Notes under the pieces: generated by a model
The model's input: the letters and a program-made list of their open reading frames with translations, nothing else
What the model was told of the DNA's origin: nothing
Databases searched by the model: none
In this document: in pieces, positions 42,625 to 51,105 of the stretch
Layout: every line of letters starts with the position of its first letter
Position numbering within the stretch: the first letter of the stretch is position 1
Position numbers and translations under genes: made by a program
NCBI GenBank assembly: GCA_039714395.1
Contig: JBDLJH010000005.1
Location: 62,001 to 126,000, forward strand
DNA: 64,000 bases
Source: JAPHSX01 sp039714395
GTDB lineage: Bacteria; Pseudomonadota; Gammaproteobacteria; Thiohalomonadales; Thiohalomonadaceae
Reading direction: 5' to 3'

Positions 42625-45075
42625 ATGGATGGTCATTTTAGAAAAATATTTTCCGTGAAAAATGGTTTGCTTTTTGTCAGTGCCTTATTGGTGCTGGTAC
42701 TTGCGTATAGTAGTGGTTGTACTGGTGGCGGTGACTCAGGCTCAGGTGATCAAAACGCGAACGCCGGGTGGCTCAGGGTTGATTATCCTGAAAGCGATGT
42801 CTTTACTGCCGAGAGTTCACCACAATATCTCTCAGGGGAGGCATTTATAAGCCCGACATGGTCGAGATGTTGCACTGGAGATGCTTCAGATACAGGCGTT
42901 ACTGTCATCTGGAGAAATGAAGCCACTGGGCAAACCGCGCAGGCTAGCCAGCATGCTGAATACTGTTGGTTTTTCGGAACCTATTTGTGTGGACATTCTT
43001 GGAGTGCCAGTATTCCTGTGGTGGATTCCACAAATCAAATAATCGTTACCGCCTCTGACCCGTCAGGCAATACAGGCGAGGACGTTATCACTATTATTCG
43101 CGGCTCCGACTCAACGCCTCCCCATGTGATCTCCACATATCCTGCCGCGGGGGTGACAGGAATAGCACCAGATTCCAATGTCGTTGCGACCTTTAGCGAA
43201 TCAGTCGACCCGGCAACGGTTACGGAGGGCAGTTTTACGATACGAAGTTATGTTGGTGAACAGATCACCGGCACTATCAGTGTGTCGGAATCCGGTGTGT
43301 GGGTGACATTCGATCCTTCCGGGGCCTTTGCGTTAAATGGTACCTATGCTGCCACGCTCACCACGGCCATAGCAGATATTTCAGGAAATCCCATGGGCGA
43401 AGCGTATGTTTGGTCATTTGAAACAGGGGATGGTGATACGGTAGCATCGACCATCATCAGCACAAAGCCTGTAACCGATGCACTGGATGTTTCTCTTCAT
43501 GAGGTTATAACAGTCACTTTTAGCGAAGCAATGCGCTCAGAGACTGTTACTGGTGCTACATTTCTGTTGTTCGATGCGGACAATAACCCTGTCGCTGGAA
43601 CCGTATCTGCTGCAAGCAAGTCAGCATCTTTTACCCCAGCTGAGGCGTTGGCACAAAATTCGGTCTATACGGCCAGGATCACTACAGGCGTGAGGGACGA
43701 GGCAGGGAATGCCATGGAAAATGAGTATGCGTGGAGCTTTACGACTACTATACCGGATACCATTGCACCAACCGTGGTTAGTACCTCACCGGAAAATAAT
43801 GAGACCGGAGTGGCAGTAGATGGGAGGCTTTCAGTCGTCTTTAGTGAGGTGATGGATCAAACTACCATTAGTACATCGACCTTTCTCCTTCAGGACTCAA
43901 GCGGGAACCCTGCAGGGGGAACCGTTTTCGATGGAGATACCTTTAGACCCTCTTTCAATCTCGGGGTGGCTGAAACGTATACTGCCATGATAACGACGGG
44001 TGCGACGGATCTGTCGGGCAACCCGTTGTTGCAGACATACGCTTGGGATTTTGTAACGACACAGGAGGGTGTCGGTTCATGGGTGGCCACTTCGACTACT
44101 AATGCCCCCTCTCCACGCAGGGAGGCGACTGCCATCTGGACCGGACAAGAGATGATTGTCTGGGGTGGCCGGAACGAGACGTATCTTAATAGCGGCGGAC
44201 GCTACAATCCCGTTTCCGACAGCTGGCAAACGATATCAACGGTCAATGCGCCTGGTGGCTGTTCAACACCGGTCTCCGCCTGGAGTGGACAGGAGATGAT
44301 TGTGTGGTGTGGGAGTACCCTCACCGACAGCAGGGGGGGGCGCTATAATCCGGCCACCGATACTTGGACACCGATGTCTATGCTCAATGCACCGAGTGCC
44401 CTTAGCCACTCAACCGCGATATGGACGGGTAGTGAGATGATCGTCTGGGGCGGCTACGGAAGCACATACTCCAATACAGGGGGGCGTTATAACCCTGCAA
44501 CTGATACGTGGCAATCAACCTCCGTGACAGGCGCAGCCGCACCAAGGGTATACCATAGCGTTGTGTGGAGCGGTAGCCATATGATCATCTGGGGAGGTGA
44601 TGGTGGCCCGTTTGTATATATTGGTGACACGGGTGGCCGATATGATCCGGCAACCGATAGCTGGAGTCCGGTCTCAAGTACCGGGGCGCCATATAATACG
44701 GCACATCATGTTGCGCAGTGGAGTGGGACGGCAATGCTAGTTTGGGGAGGCAGCACGAGGTCAGGTAGCTACAATCCACAGATAGACAGCTGGAGCCCCA
44801 TTGGCACGACAAAGGCACTGATTGATCGTGAATCGCCATACTCGGCCTGGATCGGTGGGCAGATGATAATCTGGGGTGGCAGTGATATCCGCTACCTTAA
44901 CACCGGAGCCAGTTACACCCCTTTAACAGACAGCTGGAGTCTCACGGCCTTGAACGAAGCACCTCAAGGGCGTGTACTCGGAGTTAGTGTGTGGACTGGC
45001 ACGGAGTTTATTGTTTGGGGAGGGGTAGAGTCGGGCGGGGCATTAACGAATAGTGGTAGCCGGTATACTCCTTAA
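42625..45075 (+). CDS. Large lipoprotein-like surface protein: three Ig-like domains plus Kelch propeller
   Basis: About 816 residues. A hydrophobic leader ending VLAYSSGCTGG suggests a lipoprotein, though the lipobox is not ideal. Residues of the first third contain an unassigned Cys-containing region (SRCCTGD, YCWFFGTYLCGHSW). Then three Big_5/SbsA-type Ig-like domains recur with VVATFSESVDPATV, ITVTFSEAMRSETV and LSVVFSEVMDQTTI. The C-terminal half has about seven Kelch blades, each with EMIVWGG and GGRYNPATDTW-like strands. ATG 42625 is chosen; GTG 42595 is in frame. No neighbours link it to a pathway; it may bind carbohydrate or protein at the cell surface. Confidence 0.85.
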   Translation: MDGHFRKIFSVKNGLLFVSALLVLVLAYSSGCTGGGDSGSGDQNANAGWLRVDYPESDVFTAESSPQYLSGEAFISPTWSRCCTGDASDTGVTVIWRNEATGQTAQASQHAEYCWFFGTYLCGHSWSASIPVVDSTNQIIVTASDPSGNTGEDVITIIRGSDSTPPHVISTYPAAGVTGIAPDSNVVATFSESVDPATVTEGSFTIRSYVGEQITGTISVSESGVWVTFDPSGAFALNGTYAATLTTAIADISGNPMGEAYVWSFETGDGDTVASTIISTKPVTDALDVSLHEVITVTFSEAMRSETVTGATFLLFDADNNPVAGTVSAASKSASFTPAEALAQNSVYTARITTGVRDEAGNAMENEYAWSFTTTIPDTIAPTVVSTSPENNETGVAVDGRLSVVFSEVMDQTTISTSTFLLQDSSGNPAGGTVFDGDTFRPSFNLGVAETYTAMITTGATDLSGNPLLQTYAWDFVTTQEGVGSWVATSTTNAPSPRREATAIWTGQEMIVWGGRNETYLNSGGRYNPVSDSWQTISTVNAPGGCSTPVSAWSGQEMIVWCGSTLTDSRGGRYNPATDTWTPMSMLNAPSALSHSTAIWTGSEMIVWGGYGSTYSNTGGRYNPATDTWQSTSVTGAAAPRVYHSVVWSGSHMIIWGGDGGPFVYIGDTGGRYDPATDSWSPVSSTGAPYNTAHHVAQWSGTAMLVWGGSTRSGSYNPQIDSWSPIGTTKALIDRESPYSAWIGGQMIIWGGSDIRYLNTGASYTPLTDSWSLTALNEAPQGRVLGVSVWTGTEFIVWGGVESGGALTNSGSRYTP

Positions 45076-45206
45076 GGCCCGATCCTCTACATATAAAATA
45101 TAGACTTATCCGTACGTACAGTTGGTGGTCTTGGTGGTTTTGTAACTGGTTGGCCATTTGGTACCGCTTTTGGTTAATCACAGGGCATAGCGCAACACCG
45201 CTGTTA

Positions 45207-47216
45207 TCAGCTACCCAACATTCCCTTCAGGTTGGCCAGGTGGGCACGTCCTCGCTGCTGGCGCTCCTCTTCGGGGATCTCAATCCCTTTTCCTTCCCAA
45301 CTGAGGTCGTCGTCAGGTAGTTCGGTAAGAAAACGACTCGGTTCGCAGCGCACCAGCTCACCGGCACGGCGACGTTTAGAGGCAAGCGTCATGGTGAGGG
45401 TACGCTGGGCGCGGGTGATACCAACATAGGCGAGGCGGCGCTCCTCTTCGATGTTGTCCTCTTCGATGGATACGCGATGGGGTAACAGCTCCTCCTCCAT
45501 GCCGGTGAGAAAGACGTGGGGGAACTCCAGCCCCTTGGAGGCGTGCAGTGTCATCATGCGCACATTGTCGCCGTCCTCCTCTTCGTTCTGGCGCTCCATG
45601 ATGTCCATCAGGCTCATTTTTGCCACCATCTCGGTGAGGCCGCTGGTGTCGTTCTCCTCATCGGCGGCCATGCGTGCCAGCCAGCCGAGTAGCTCCTCCA
45701 CATTCTCCATGCGTCGCTCGGCTTGTTTGAGGTCTTTGCTGTTGTCGTTGAGCCAGCTCTGGTAGTCGATGTCACGCACCAGGTCGCGGGCCGCTTTTAC
45801 CGGGTCACCGCGACGGCCCCTGTCACCGATCTCGACCAGCCAGTCGGTAAAACGTGACAGGCGTTGCATTGCTCGATCGCTGATGTGCTCACGCAGTCCC
45901 ACCTCGAAGCTGGCGGTAAACAGACTGATACCGCGCATGGTGGCATAGCCACCGAGTTTTTCGATGGTGGCGGTACCGAGTTCACGCCGCGGGGTGTTGA
46001 CCACGCGCAGGAATGCGGTGTCGTCGTCCGGGTTCACCAGCAGACGCAGGTAGGCCATGATGTCCTTCACCTCGGTGTGAGAGAAGAAGGAGGTGCCACC
46101 GGACAGTACGTAGGGGATGCGATTCTCGCGCAGAATCTTTTCGAACAGTCGTGACTGGTGGTTGCCGCGATAGAGGATGGCGAAGTCACTATAGTCGGCC
46201 TTGTGCTGCAGGCGATGATGGATGATAGCGGAGGCGACCTTGAGTGCCTCATCCTGCTCGTCGGCTGCGACTACCACCTTGAGGGGATCGCCATAGCCCA
46301 ATTCACTCCACAACTTCTTCTCGAACAGGTGGAGGTTTTGATCGATAAGCTGGTTGGCTGCTTTTAGAATGCGGCCCATGGAGCGGTAGTTCTGCTCCAG
46401 TTTGATCACCTTGAGACCGGGGAAGTCCTTGTTTAACAGGGCGAGGTTTTCTGGCTGTGCACCACGCCAGGCATAGATGGATTGATCATCATCGCCCACC
46501 ACGGTGAGTCTGCCGTTGAGGCCAACGAGTAGTTGCACCAGCCGGTACTGGGTGGCATTGGTATCCTGATACTCATCTACCAGTAGGTAGCGAATGCGGT
46601 TTTGCCAGCGCTCGAGTACTTCCGGGTGTTGTTCGAACAACAGTACCGGCAGCATGATGAGATCGTCGAAGTCGACGGCGTTATAGGCCTTGAGGTGGCG
46701 GTTGTATCCCTCGTAGAGGGTGGCGGCGGCGTGGGCCAGCGGATCCTCTGCCGTAGAGAGGGCCTGCGGCGGGGTGATGAAGGCATTCTTCCAGTTGGAG
46801 ATGTGGCGATGCACCTCTTTCTCCATATCCTCACCCGCGTCCTCCTTGCGCAGTAGTTCGCGAATCAGTGCGGCGCTGTCGTGGGCATCGAAGATGGAGA
46901 AGCCCGCCTTGTAGCCTAGCGTTGCCAGCTCGCGGCGGATGATATCCAGCCCCAGGGTGTGAAAGGTGGAGACACGCAGGCCGCGTCCCTCTTTACCCTG
47001 TAGCAGTTGGCTGACCCGTTCCTTCATCTCGCGTGAGGCCTTGTTGGTGAAGGTGACGGCGGCGATATGCTGTGCAGCGATGCCGCAGTTTTGGATAAGG
47101 TGGGCGATCTTCTGGGTGATTACCCGTGTCTTGCCCGAGCCGGCGCCGGCCAGTACCAGCAGGGGACCGTCGATGTAGCGAACCGCTTCGCGCTGTCGGG
47201 GATTGAGATCAGGCAC
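45207..47216 (-). CDS. rep: ATP-dependent DNA helicase Rep
   Basis: 669 residues, superfamily 1A helicase. Motif I AGAGSGKTRV, motif Ia AAVTFTNKASREM, motif II VDEYQDTN, motif III GDDDQSIYAWRGA, motif IV LEQNYRSMGRIL, motif V TLHASKGLEF and motif VI AYVGITRAQ are all present. The length matches Rep (about 670) rather than UvrD (about 720). It moves 3'-5' and helps forks past bound proteins. Single gene. Confidence 0.96.
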   Translation of the reverse strand: MPDLNPRQREAVRYIDGPLLVLAGAGSGKTRVITQKIAHLIQNCGIAAQHIAAVTFTNKASREMKERVSQLLQGKEGRGLRVSTFHTLGLDIIRRELATLGYKAGFSIFDAHDSAALIRELLRKEDAGEDMEKEVHRHISNWKNAFITPPQALSTAEDPLAHAAATLYEGYNRHLKAYNAVDFDDLIMLPVLLFEQHPEVLERWQNRIRYLLVDEYQDTNATQYRLVQLLVGLNGRLTVVGDDDQSIYAWRGAQPENLALLNKDFPGLKVIKLEQNYRSMGRILKAANQLIDQNLHLFEKKLWSELGYGDPLKVVVAADEQDEALKVASAIIHHRLQHKADYSDFAILYRGNHQSRLFEKILRENRIPYVLSGGTSFFSHTEVKDIMAYLRLLVNPDDDTAFLRVVNTPRRELGTATIEKLGGYATMRGISLFTASFEVGLREHISDRAMQRLSRFTDWLVEIGDRGRRGDPVKAARDLVRDIDYQSWLNDNSKDLKQAERRMENVEELLGWLARMAADEENDTSGLTEMVAKMSLMDIMERQNEEEDGDNVRMMTLHASKGLEFPHVFLTGMEEELLPHRVSIEEDNIEEERRLAYVGITRAQRTLTMTLASKRRRAGELVRCEPSRFLTELPDDDLSWEGKGIEIPEEERQQRGRAHLANLKGMLGS

Positions 47217-47258
47217 AGAAAAAGAGACTCATTGAACTGGAGGCGCATTGTAGCAGGT

Positions 47259-47312
47259 GTAGGAGCGGCTCTGCCGCGATGCTTAATGAAATTGCGCTGG
47301 AAGCGCTCCTAC
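47259..47312. repeat. REP pair upstream of rep
   Basis: GTAGGAGCGGCTCTGCCGCG at 47259-47280 and an inverted, diverged partner GCGCTGGAAGCGCTCCTAC ending 47312. Same family as the RAYT-linked repeats, 33 kb away, so the family has spread. Confidence 0.85.
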
Positions 47313-47447
47313 AAATTCTTTTCTGATTGTGACAAATGATGCGGCAATCTATTTAGGAGACGGCACTTGTGTGAAGCAGTGCCTTTACCGGGCGCGGTCT
47401 TTGGGGCATGCTGGGGGACTATTCCACATATTATTCATGGTATTGCA

Positions 47448-47621
47448 GTGCGCAAAGAGAGCAAGATTGGTGAGAGAGACTGGAGCAGGCGGCCATTGTT
47501 CGCCTCACGCCGACGTCGCTATGTCCACTGGTTGCTATTGTTGATGCTGTTGCTTGCCGGGGTGGTGCTGTTTCTCTTTCCCAATCTGGTGAGTGCTTTG
47601 CTGGCGCCGCTGTTGTCCTGA
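47448..47621 (+). CDS. Possible small membrane protein
   Basis: From GTG 47448 the frame gives 57 residues: a basic N-terminal part (RPLFASRRRRYVH) then one hydrophobic helix (WLLLLMLLLAGVVLFLFPNL). The positive-inside arrangement is protein-like, but there is no clear Shine-Dalgarno, and the upstream extension to 47367 looks non-coding. Convergent with comM. Confidence 0.4.
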   Translation: MRKESKIGERDWSRRPLFASRRRRYVHWLLLLMLLLAGVVLFLFPNLVSALLAPLLS

Positions 47622-47623
47622 AT

Positions 47624-49132
47624 TTATCTGGCCTGTTGGCGATCCAGCTTACGGTAACCTATCGCCTCACTGAGGTGTTTCACCCCAATCTCTTCTACCC
47701 CCTCCAGGTCCGCAATGGTACGTGCCAGCCGCAAAATGCGTTGGTGCGCGCGGGCGGATAGTCCCAGCTGTTCGGTGGCCTGTTCCAGCAGGTCTCCTTC
47801 TCTGGTTTGCAGTGAGCAGAATTTTTTCAGGTCACGATTGTTGAGTCGGCTATTGGCCTGACCCCGCAAGGAAATTTGTCTTTGGCGACACTGGCTGACC
47901 CGTTCGCGCACCGTAGCACTATCCTCCATGGCCTGTTTCTGTTGCAGGGTGCCTTTGGGTAACGGTGGTACCTCCACATGCATGTCGATGCGATCAAGTA
48001 ACGGGCCTGAGATGCGGGCACGATAGCGGGCCACCTGTTCAGCGGTGCAGTGGCAACGGCCATTGGGGTGGCCGAGGTAGCCGCAGGGGCAGGGGTTCAT
48101 CGCCGCTACCAGCTGGAAGCGGGCCGGAAATTCGGCCTGACGGGCGGCACGGGAGATGGTGATATGGCCTGATTCCAGCGGCTCACGCAGTACCTCCAGC
48201 ACACGGCGATCAAACTCCGGTAGTTCGTCGAGAAATAACACTCCGCGGTGAGCTAGTGATATCTCACCGGGTCGCGGGTTGCTGCCACCGCCCACCAACG
48301 CCACTGCCGAGGCGGTGTGATGGGGGGCACGATAGGGGTGTCTGCCCCAGTTTTTCGCCAGGAAACCCTGTTCACTGATCGAGGCGATCACCGCGCTATC
48401 TACCGCTTCATCTTCACTCATCGGAGGCAGGATGCCGGGCAGGCGACTTGCCAGCATCGTCTTGCCGGTGCCGGGTGGGCCGTAGAACAGCACGCTGTGA
48501 TTTCCGGCAGCGGCGATCTCCAGCGCACGCCGTGCCTGATGCTGGCCGTAGACTTCGATCAGATCCGGGTAATCGGGTGATTCATGAGATGTGCTGACGG
48601 CCTCAGCAAAAGAGAGGGCCTGCTGACCGTGCAGGTGGGCACAGATCTCCAGCAGGTGGCGGGCAGGTTGTATCGCAGCATCGCTGATCAGTGCGGCCTC
48701 CTCACCATTTTGTTGCGGCAGGATCAGGGTGCGCCCCGCCTGCTTTGCCTGTAATGCTACCGGCAGAATACCGCGCACCGGACGTAACTCACCGGAGAGG
48801 GCCAGCTCACCGATGAATTCATATTGGTTGAGCTTGTCACCGGGAAGCTGTCCTGAGGCAGCAAGGATGCCGAGGGCGATCGGCAGGTCGAAGCGTCCCC
48901 CCTCCTTGGGCAGGTCTGCCGGAGCGAGATTGACTGTGATGCGGCGGGCAGGAAATTCAAACTGTGCGTTTTGCAGTGCGGCACGCACGCGATCCTTGCT
49001 CTCTTTTACTGCGGCCTCAGGCAAACCAACAATATTGAGAACGGGGAGCCCATTGGCCAGGTGTACTTCGACGGTGACGGGTGGGGCCTGTATGCCGACA
49101 GCGGCACGGGTATGAATCGTTGCAAGTGACAT
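47624..49132 (-). CDS. comM: YifB/ComM family Mg-chelatase-like AAA+ ATPase
   Basis: 502 residues: N-terminal LonC-like domain (GLPEAAVKESKDRVRAAL; INLAP-type NLAPADLPKEGGRFDLP), AAA+ core with Walker A GPPGTGKTML and Walker B-like GVLFLDELPEF, a zinc-finger-like CPCGYLGHPNGRCHC and a C-terminal Mg_chelatase region (SARAHQRILRLARTIADLEG). ComM is a hexameric helicase for branch migration during natural transformation. Intact and full length. Confidence 0.95.
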   Translation of the reverse strand: MSLATIHTRAAVGIQAPPVTVEVHLANGLPVLNIVGLPEAAVKESKDRVRAALQNAQFEFPARRITVNLAPADLPKEGGRFDLPIALGILAASGQLPGDKLNQYEFIGELALSGELRPVRGILPVALQAKQAGRTLILPQQNGEEAALISDAAIQPARHLLEICAHLHGQQALSFAEAVSTSHESPDYPDLIEVYGQHQARRALEIAAAGNHSVLFYGPPGTGKTMLASRLPGILPPMSEDEAVDSAVIASISEQGFLAKNWGRHPYRAPHHTASAVALVGGGSNPRPGEISLAHRGVLFLDELPEFDRRVLEVLREPLESGHITISRAARQAEFPARFQLVAAMNPCPCGYLGHPNGRCHCTAEQVARYRARISGPLLDRIDMHVEVPPLPKGTLQQKQAMEDSATVRERVSQCRQRQISLRGQANSRLNNRDLKKFCSLQTREGDLLEQATEQLGLSARAHQRILRLARTIADLEGVEEIGVKHLSEAIGYRKLDRQQAR

Positions 49133-49235
49133 GGCTTCCTTTCCATGGTGGTTAAAACAAGTTGTTAGTCCTTAGTCCAAAGTCTCAAGCCATATGAGCC
49201 TGTGAATTCTAACAATAGAAGGACATTCTGATTGT

Positions 49236-49261
49236 CGACTAGCGACTAGCGACTAGCGACT
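49236..49261. repeat. 7-bp tandem repeat at the ubiK stop codon
   Basis: CGACTAG repeated 3.7 times. The ubiK TAG stop (49239-49241) lies in the first unit. A gain or loss of one 7-bp unit would shift frame and change the last residues (SLVASR). Confidence 0.85.
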
Positions 49262-49487
49262 CTAATTCGGCGACCGTCTTCTCCAGCTGCTCAAGTTTTG
49301 AGCGGCTACGTGCCAGTACCTGTGCCTGCACCTCGAACTCCTCGCGGGTGACCAGATCCAGCTTATCGAAGGTGGAGTGAAGGGCGGCACGCAGGTTGTT
49401 CTCCAGATCCTCCTTCAAGACTCCAACTCCGGGTGGCAGGGTGCTGCTGAAGCGATCGAGGATGCTATCTAATAGGGGCTTGTTCAT
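49239..49487 (-). CDS. ubiK: Ubiquinone biosynthesis accessory factor UbiK
   Basis: 82 residues, BMFP/YqiC family: an N-terminal amphipathic helix (LLDSILDRFSSTLPPGV) and a C-terminal coiled coil (LARSRSKLEQLEKTVAELES) with the REEFEVQ segment typical of the family. It helps the lipid-bound Ubi complex in aerobic and anaerobic ubiquinone synthesis. Located between comM and the amtB region as in related genera. Confidence 0.92.
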   Translation of the reverse strand: MNKPLLDSILDRFSSTLPPGVGVLKEDLENNLRAALHSTFDKLDLVTREEFEVQAQVLARSRSKLEQLEKTVAELESLVASR

Positions 49488-49662
49488 TGTCGACTCTCAA
49501 TACGATGGTTCAATACCACTGATATTACGCTATTTATCTGGCTTACGTGTAGTGGCTAATAAAGCACCAATATAGGGCGACAGGCTTTCTGTTGATGCAT
49601 ATGAGTGCATGGGAGAAATGGTTACTGCAATAAAACAGCCATTTTTAGATGTTTCTTTATGT

Positions 49663-49678
49663 TGGCACACGTTATGCA
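49663..49678 (+). promoter_or_regulatory. Sigma-54 promoter of the TorF-family porin gene
   Basis: TGGCACACGTTATGCA: GG at -24 and GC at -12 with correct spacing (11 bases), one mismatch to consensus. The predicted start is about 60 bases before the gene. Suggests NtrC-type nitrogen control. Confidence 0.85.
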
Positions 49679-49748
49679 AAGTCATCTCCTGTGTTTATCT
49701 GAATAAAGATTTTTTTTGATTAGGCGTTATTAGCGCAGGAGTAACAAA

Positions 49749-50441
49749 ATGAAGAACATGACTAAATCACTTATTGCCGCTGCAGTTCTTGCTGCTACCA
49801 GTACCGCTGTCATGGCTGAGGTTTCCATGAATGTGGGTGCAACCAGCAACTACCTGTTCCGTGGCATCTCTGCAAGTGCGGATAATGCCGCTGTATCCGG
49901 TGGTATCGACTATAGCCACGAGGTGGGCGTCTATGCCGGTATGTGGGTATCGACCCTTGATACCGACCTGGGCGAGGAGCTGGATTACTATGTGGGGTAT
50001 GCGGGTGAAGCCGGTGGTTTTGGTTACGATGCCAGCCTGATTGGCATTACCTATCCGCAGTTGGAGGATTCCAACTACGTAGAGCTGGCCCTATCCGGCA
50101 GTTACTCCTACTTCACGGCCGGCCTGGCCGCGACCGTTGCCAGCGATGTAAAGGACGAAAAAGCGACTGCCGAGCAGTTCATTGAGGAGGACCTCTACTA
50201 CTACGTATCAGCCGAACTCCCTCTGAATGAGGAAATCACCTTGGGCCTGACCGCAGGCAACTACACCTTCGCGGATGATGGCGTTGATGATGCAGAGTTT
50301 GATTATACCCACTTCCAGCTGGCTGTTTCCAAAGGGGATGTGACAGTCGCCTATGATGCAACCGATATCGATGATGATCCGACAACGGATTATAAAGAGG
50401 ATGCCGGTCACTTCACCGTATCCTGGAGCAAATCTTTCTAA
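49749..50441 (+). CDS. TorF-family putative outer-membrane porin
   Basis: 230 residues with a signal peptide (MKNMTKSLIAAAVLAATSTA, cleavage near VMA), then GATSNYLFRGISASADNAAV, the family hallmark, and a series of beta strands ending SWSKSF. The family is often next to glnK/amtB or nitrogen genes. The gene has its own sigma-54 promoter, so uptake of a nitrogen source across the outer membrane under limitation is likely. The solute is unknown. Confidence 0.9.
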   Translation: MKNMTKSLIAAAVLAATSTAVMAEVSMNVGATSNYLFRGISASADNAAVSGGIDYSHEVGVYAGMWVSTLDTDLGEELDYYVGYAGEAGGFGYDASLIGITYPQLEDSNYVELALSGSYSYFTAGLAATVASDVKDEKATAEQFIEEDLYYYVSAELPLNEEITLGLTAGNYTFADDGVDDAEFDYTHFQLAVSKGDVTVAYDATDIDDDPTTDYKEDAGHFTVSWSKSF

Positions 50442-50461
50442 GATATTCTCGTAAATATACG

Positions 50462-50518
50462 AGAACCCTTTTGGTTCTTGCGAAAACCCGTCATGGTTCT
50501 CCGCGACGGGTTTTTTTT
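50462..50518 (+). terminator. Two hairpins ending in a terminator after the porin gene
   Basis: AGAACC/GGTTCT (50462-50478) then AAAACCCGTC / GACGGG with TTTTTTTT (50483-50518). Confidence 0.88.
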
Positions 50519-50648
50519 GTCTAGCTGTTCGATCTACTCAGAAAGTGCAATGCACCACTAACGCGCCATGCACTTTTTAAGTGCCCCGTTTTTGTGCGCT
50601 AGAGTGAGAAAAAGTCGAATTTCCCCTGTTTTTAAGCGTCCTCTTTGT

Positions 50649-50664
50649 TGGCACGCCTCATGCA
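50649..50664 (+). promoter_or_regulatory. Sigma-54 promoter of glnK-amtB
   Basis: TGGCACGCCTCATGCA, almost exact -24/-12 consensus (TGGCACG-N4-TTGCA with one change). Start near 50675, about 60 bases before the glnK ATG. Confidence 0.92.
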
Positions 50665-50737
50665 ACACTTCCAGTGAACGAATTTTCTTAAATGAAAAAA
50701 GCAGACGTTTTTCTGCACAAACTGGAGGACACATTCA

Positions 50738-51076
50738 ATGAAAATGGTAACGGCAATCATCAAGCCCTTTAAGCTCGATGACGTACGTGAAGCCCTTTCC
50801 GAAATCGGAGTGCAGGGTATCACCGTGACTGAGGTGAAAGGTTTTGGACGTCAGAAAGGTCACACCGAACTCTATCGTGGTGCGGAATATGTAGTGGATT
50901 TTTTACCCAAGGTGAAGGTTGAGGCAGCGGTTGAGGCGAGTCTGGTCGATCAGGTGATTGAGGCGGTATCCAAGGCGGCCAATACCGGCAAGATTGGTGA
51001 TGGCAAGATCTTTGTCTCCAATCTGGAGCAGGTAGTACGTATCCGCACCGGTGAGTCCGGTAGCGAAGCCCTGTAA
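50738..51076 (+). CDS. glnK: Nitrogen regulatory protein P-II (GlnK)
   Basis: 112 residues, full length. The T-loop uridylylation site is Tyr51 in TELYRGAEYVVDFL; B-loop GKIGDGKIF and C-loop VRIRTGE are present. It binds ATP/2-oxoglutarate and blocks AmtB when nitrogen is plentiful. GGAGG lies 9 bases upstream. In a sigma-54 operon with amtB. Confidence 0.97.
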   Translation: MKMVTAIIKPFKLDDVREALSEIGVQGITVTEVKGFGRQKGHTELYRGAEYVVDFLPKVKVEAAVEASLVDQVIEAVSKAANTGKIGDGKIFVSNLEQVVRIRTGESGSEAL

Positions 51077-51105
51077 CGCATAAGACCCGATAGGAGGGTG
51101 AAAAG

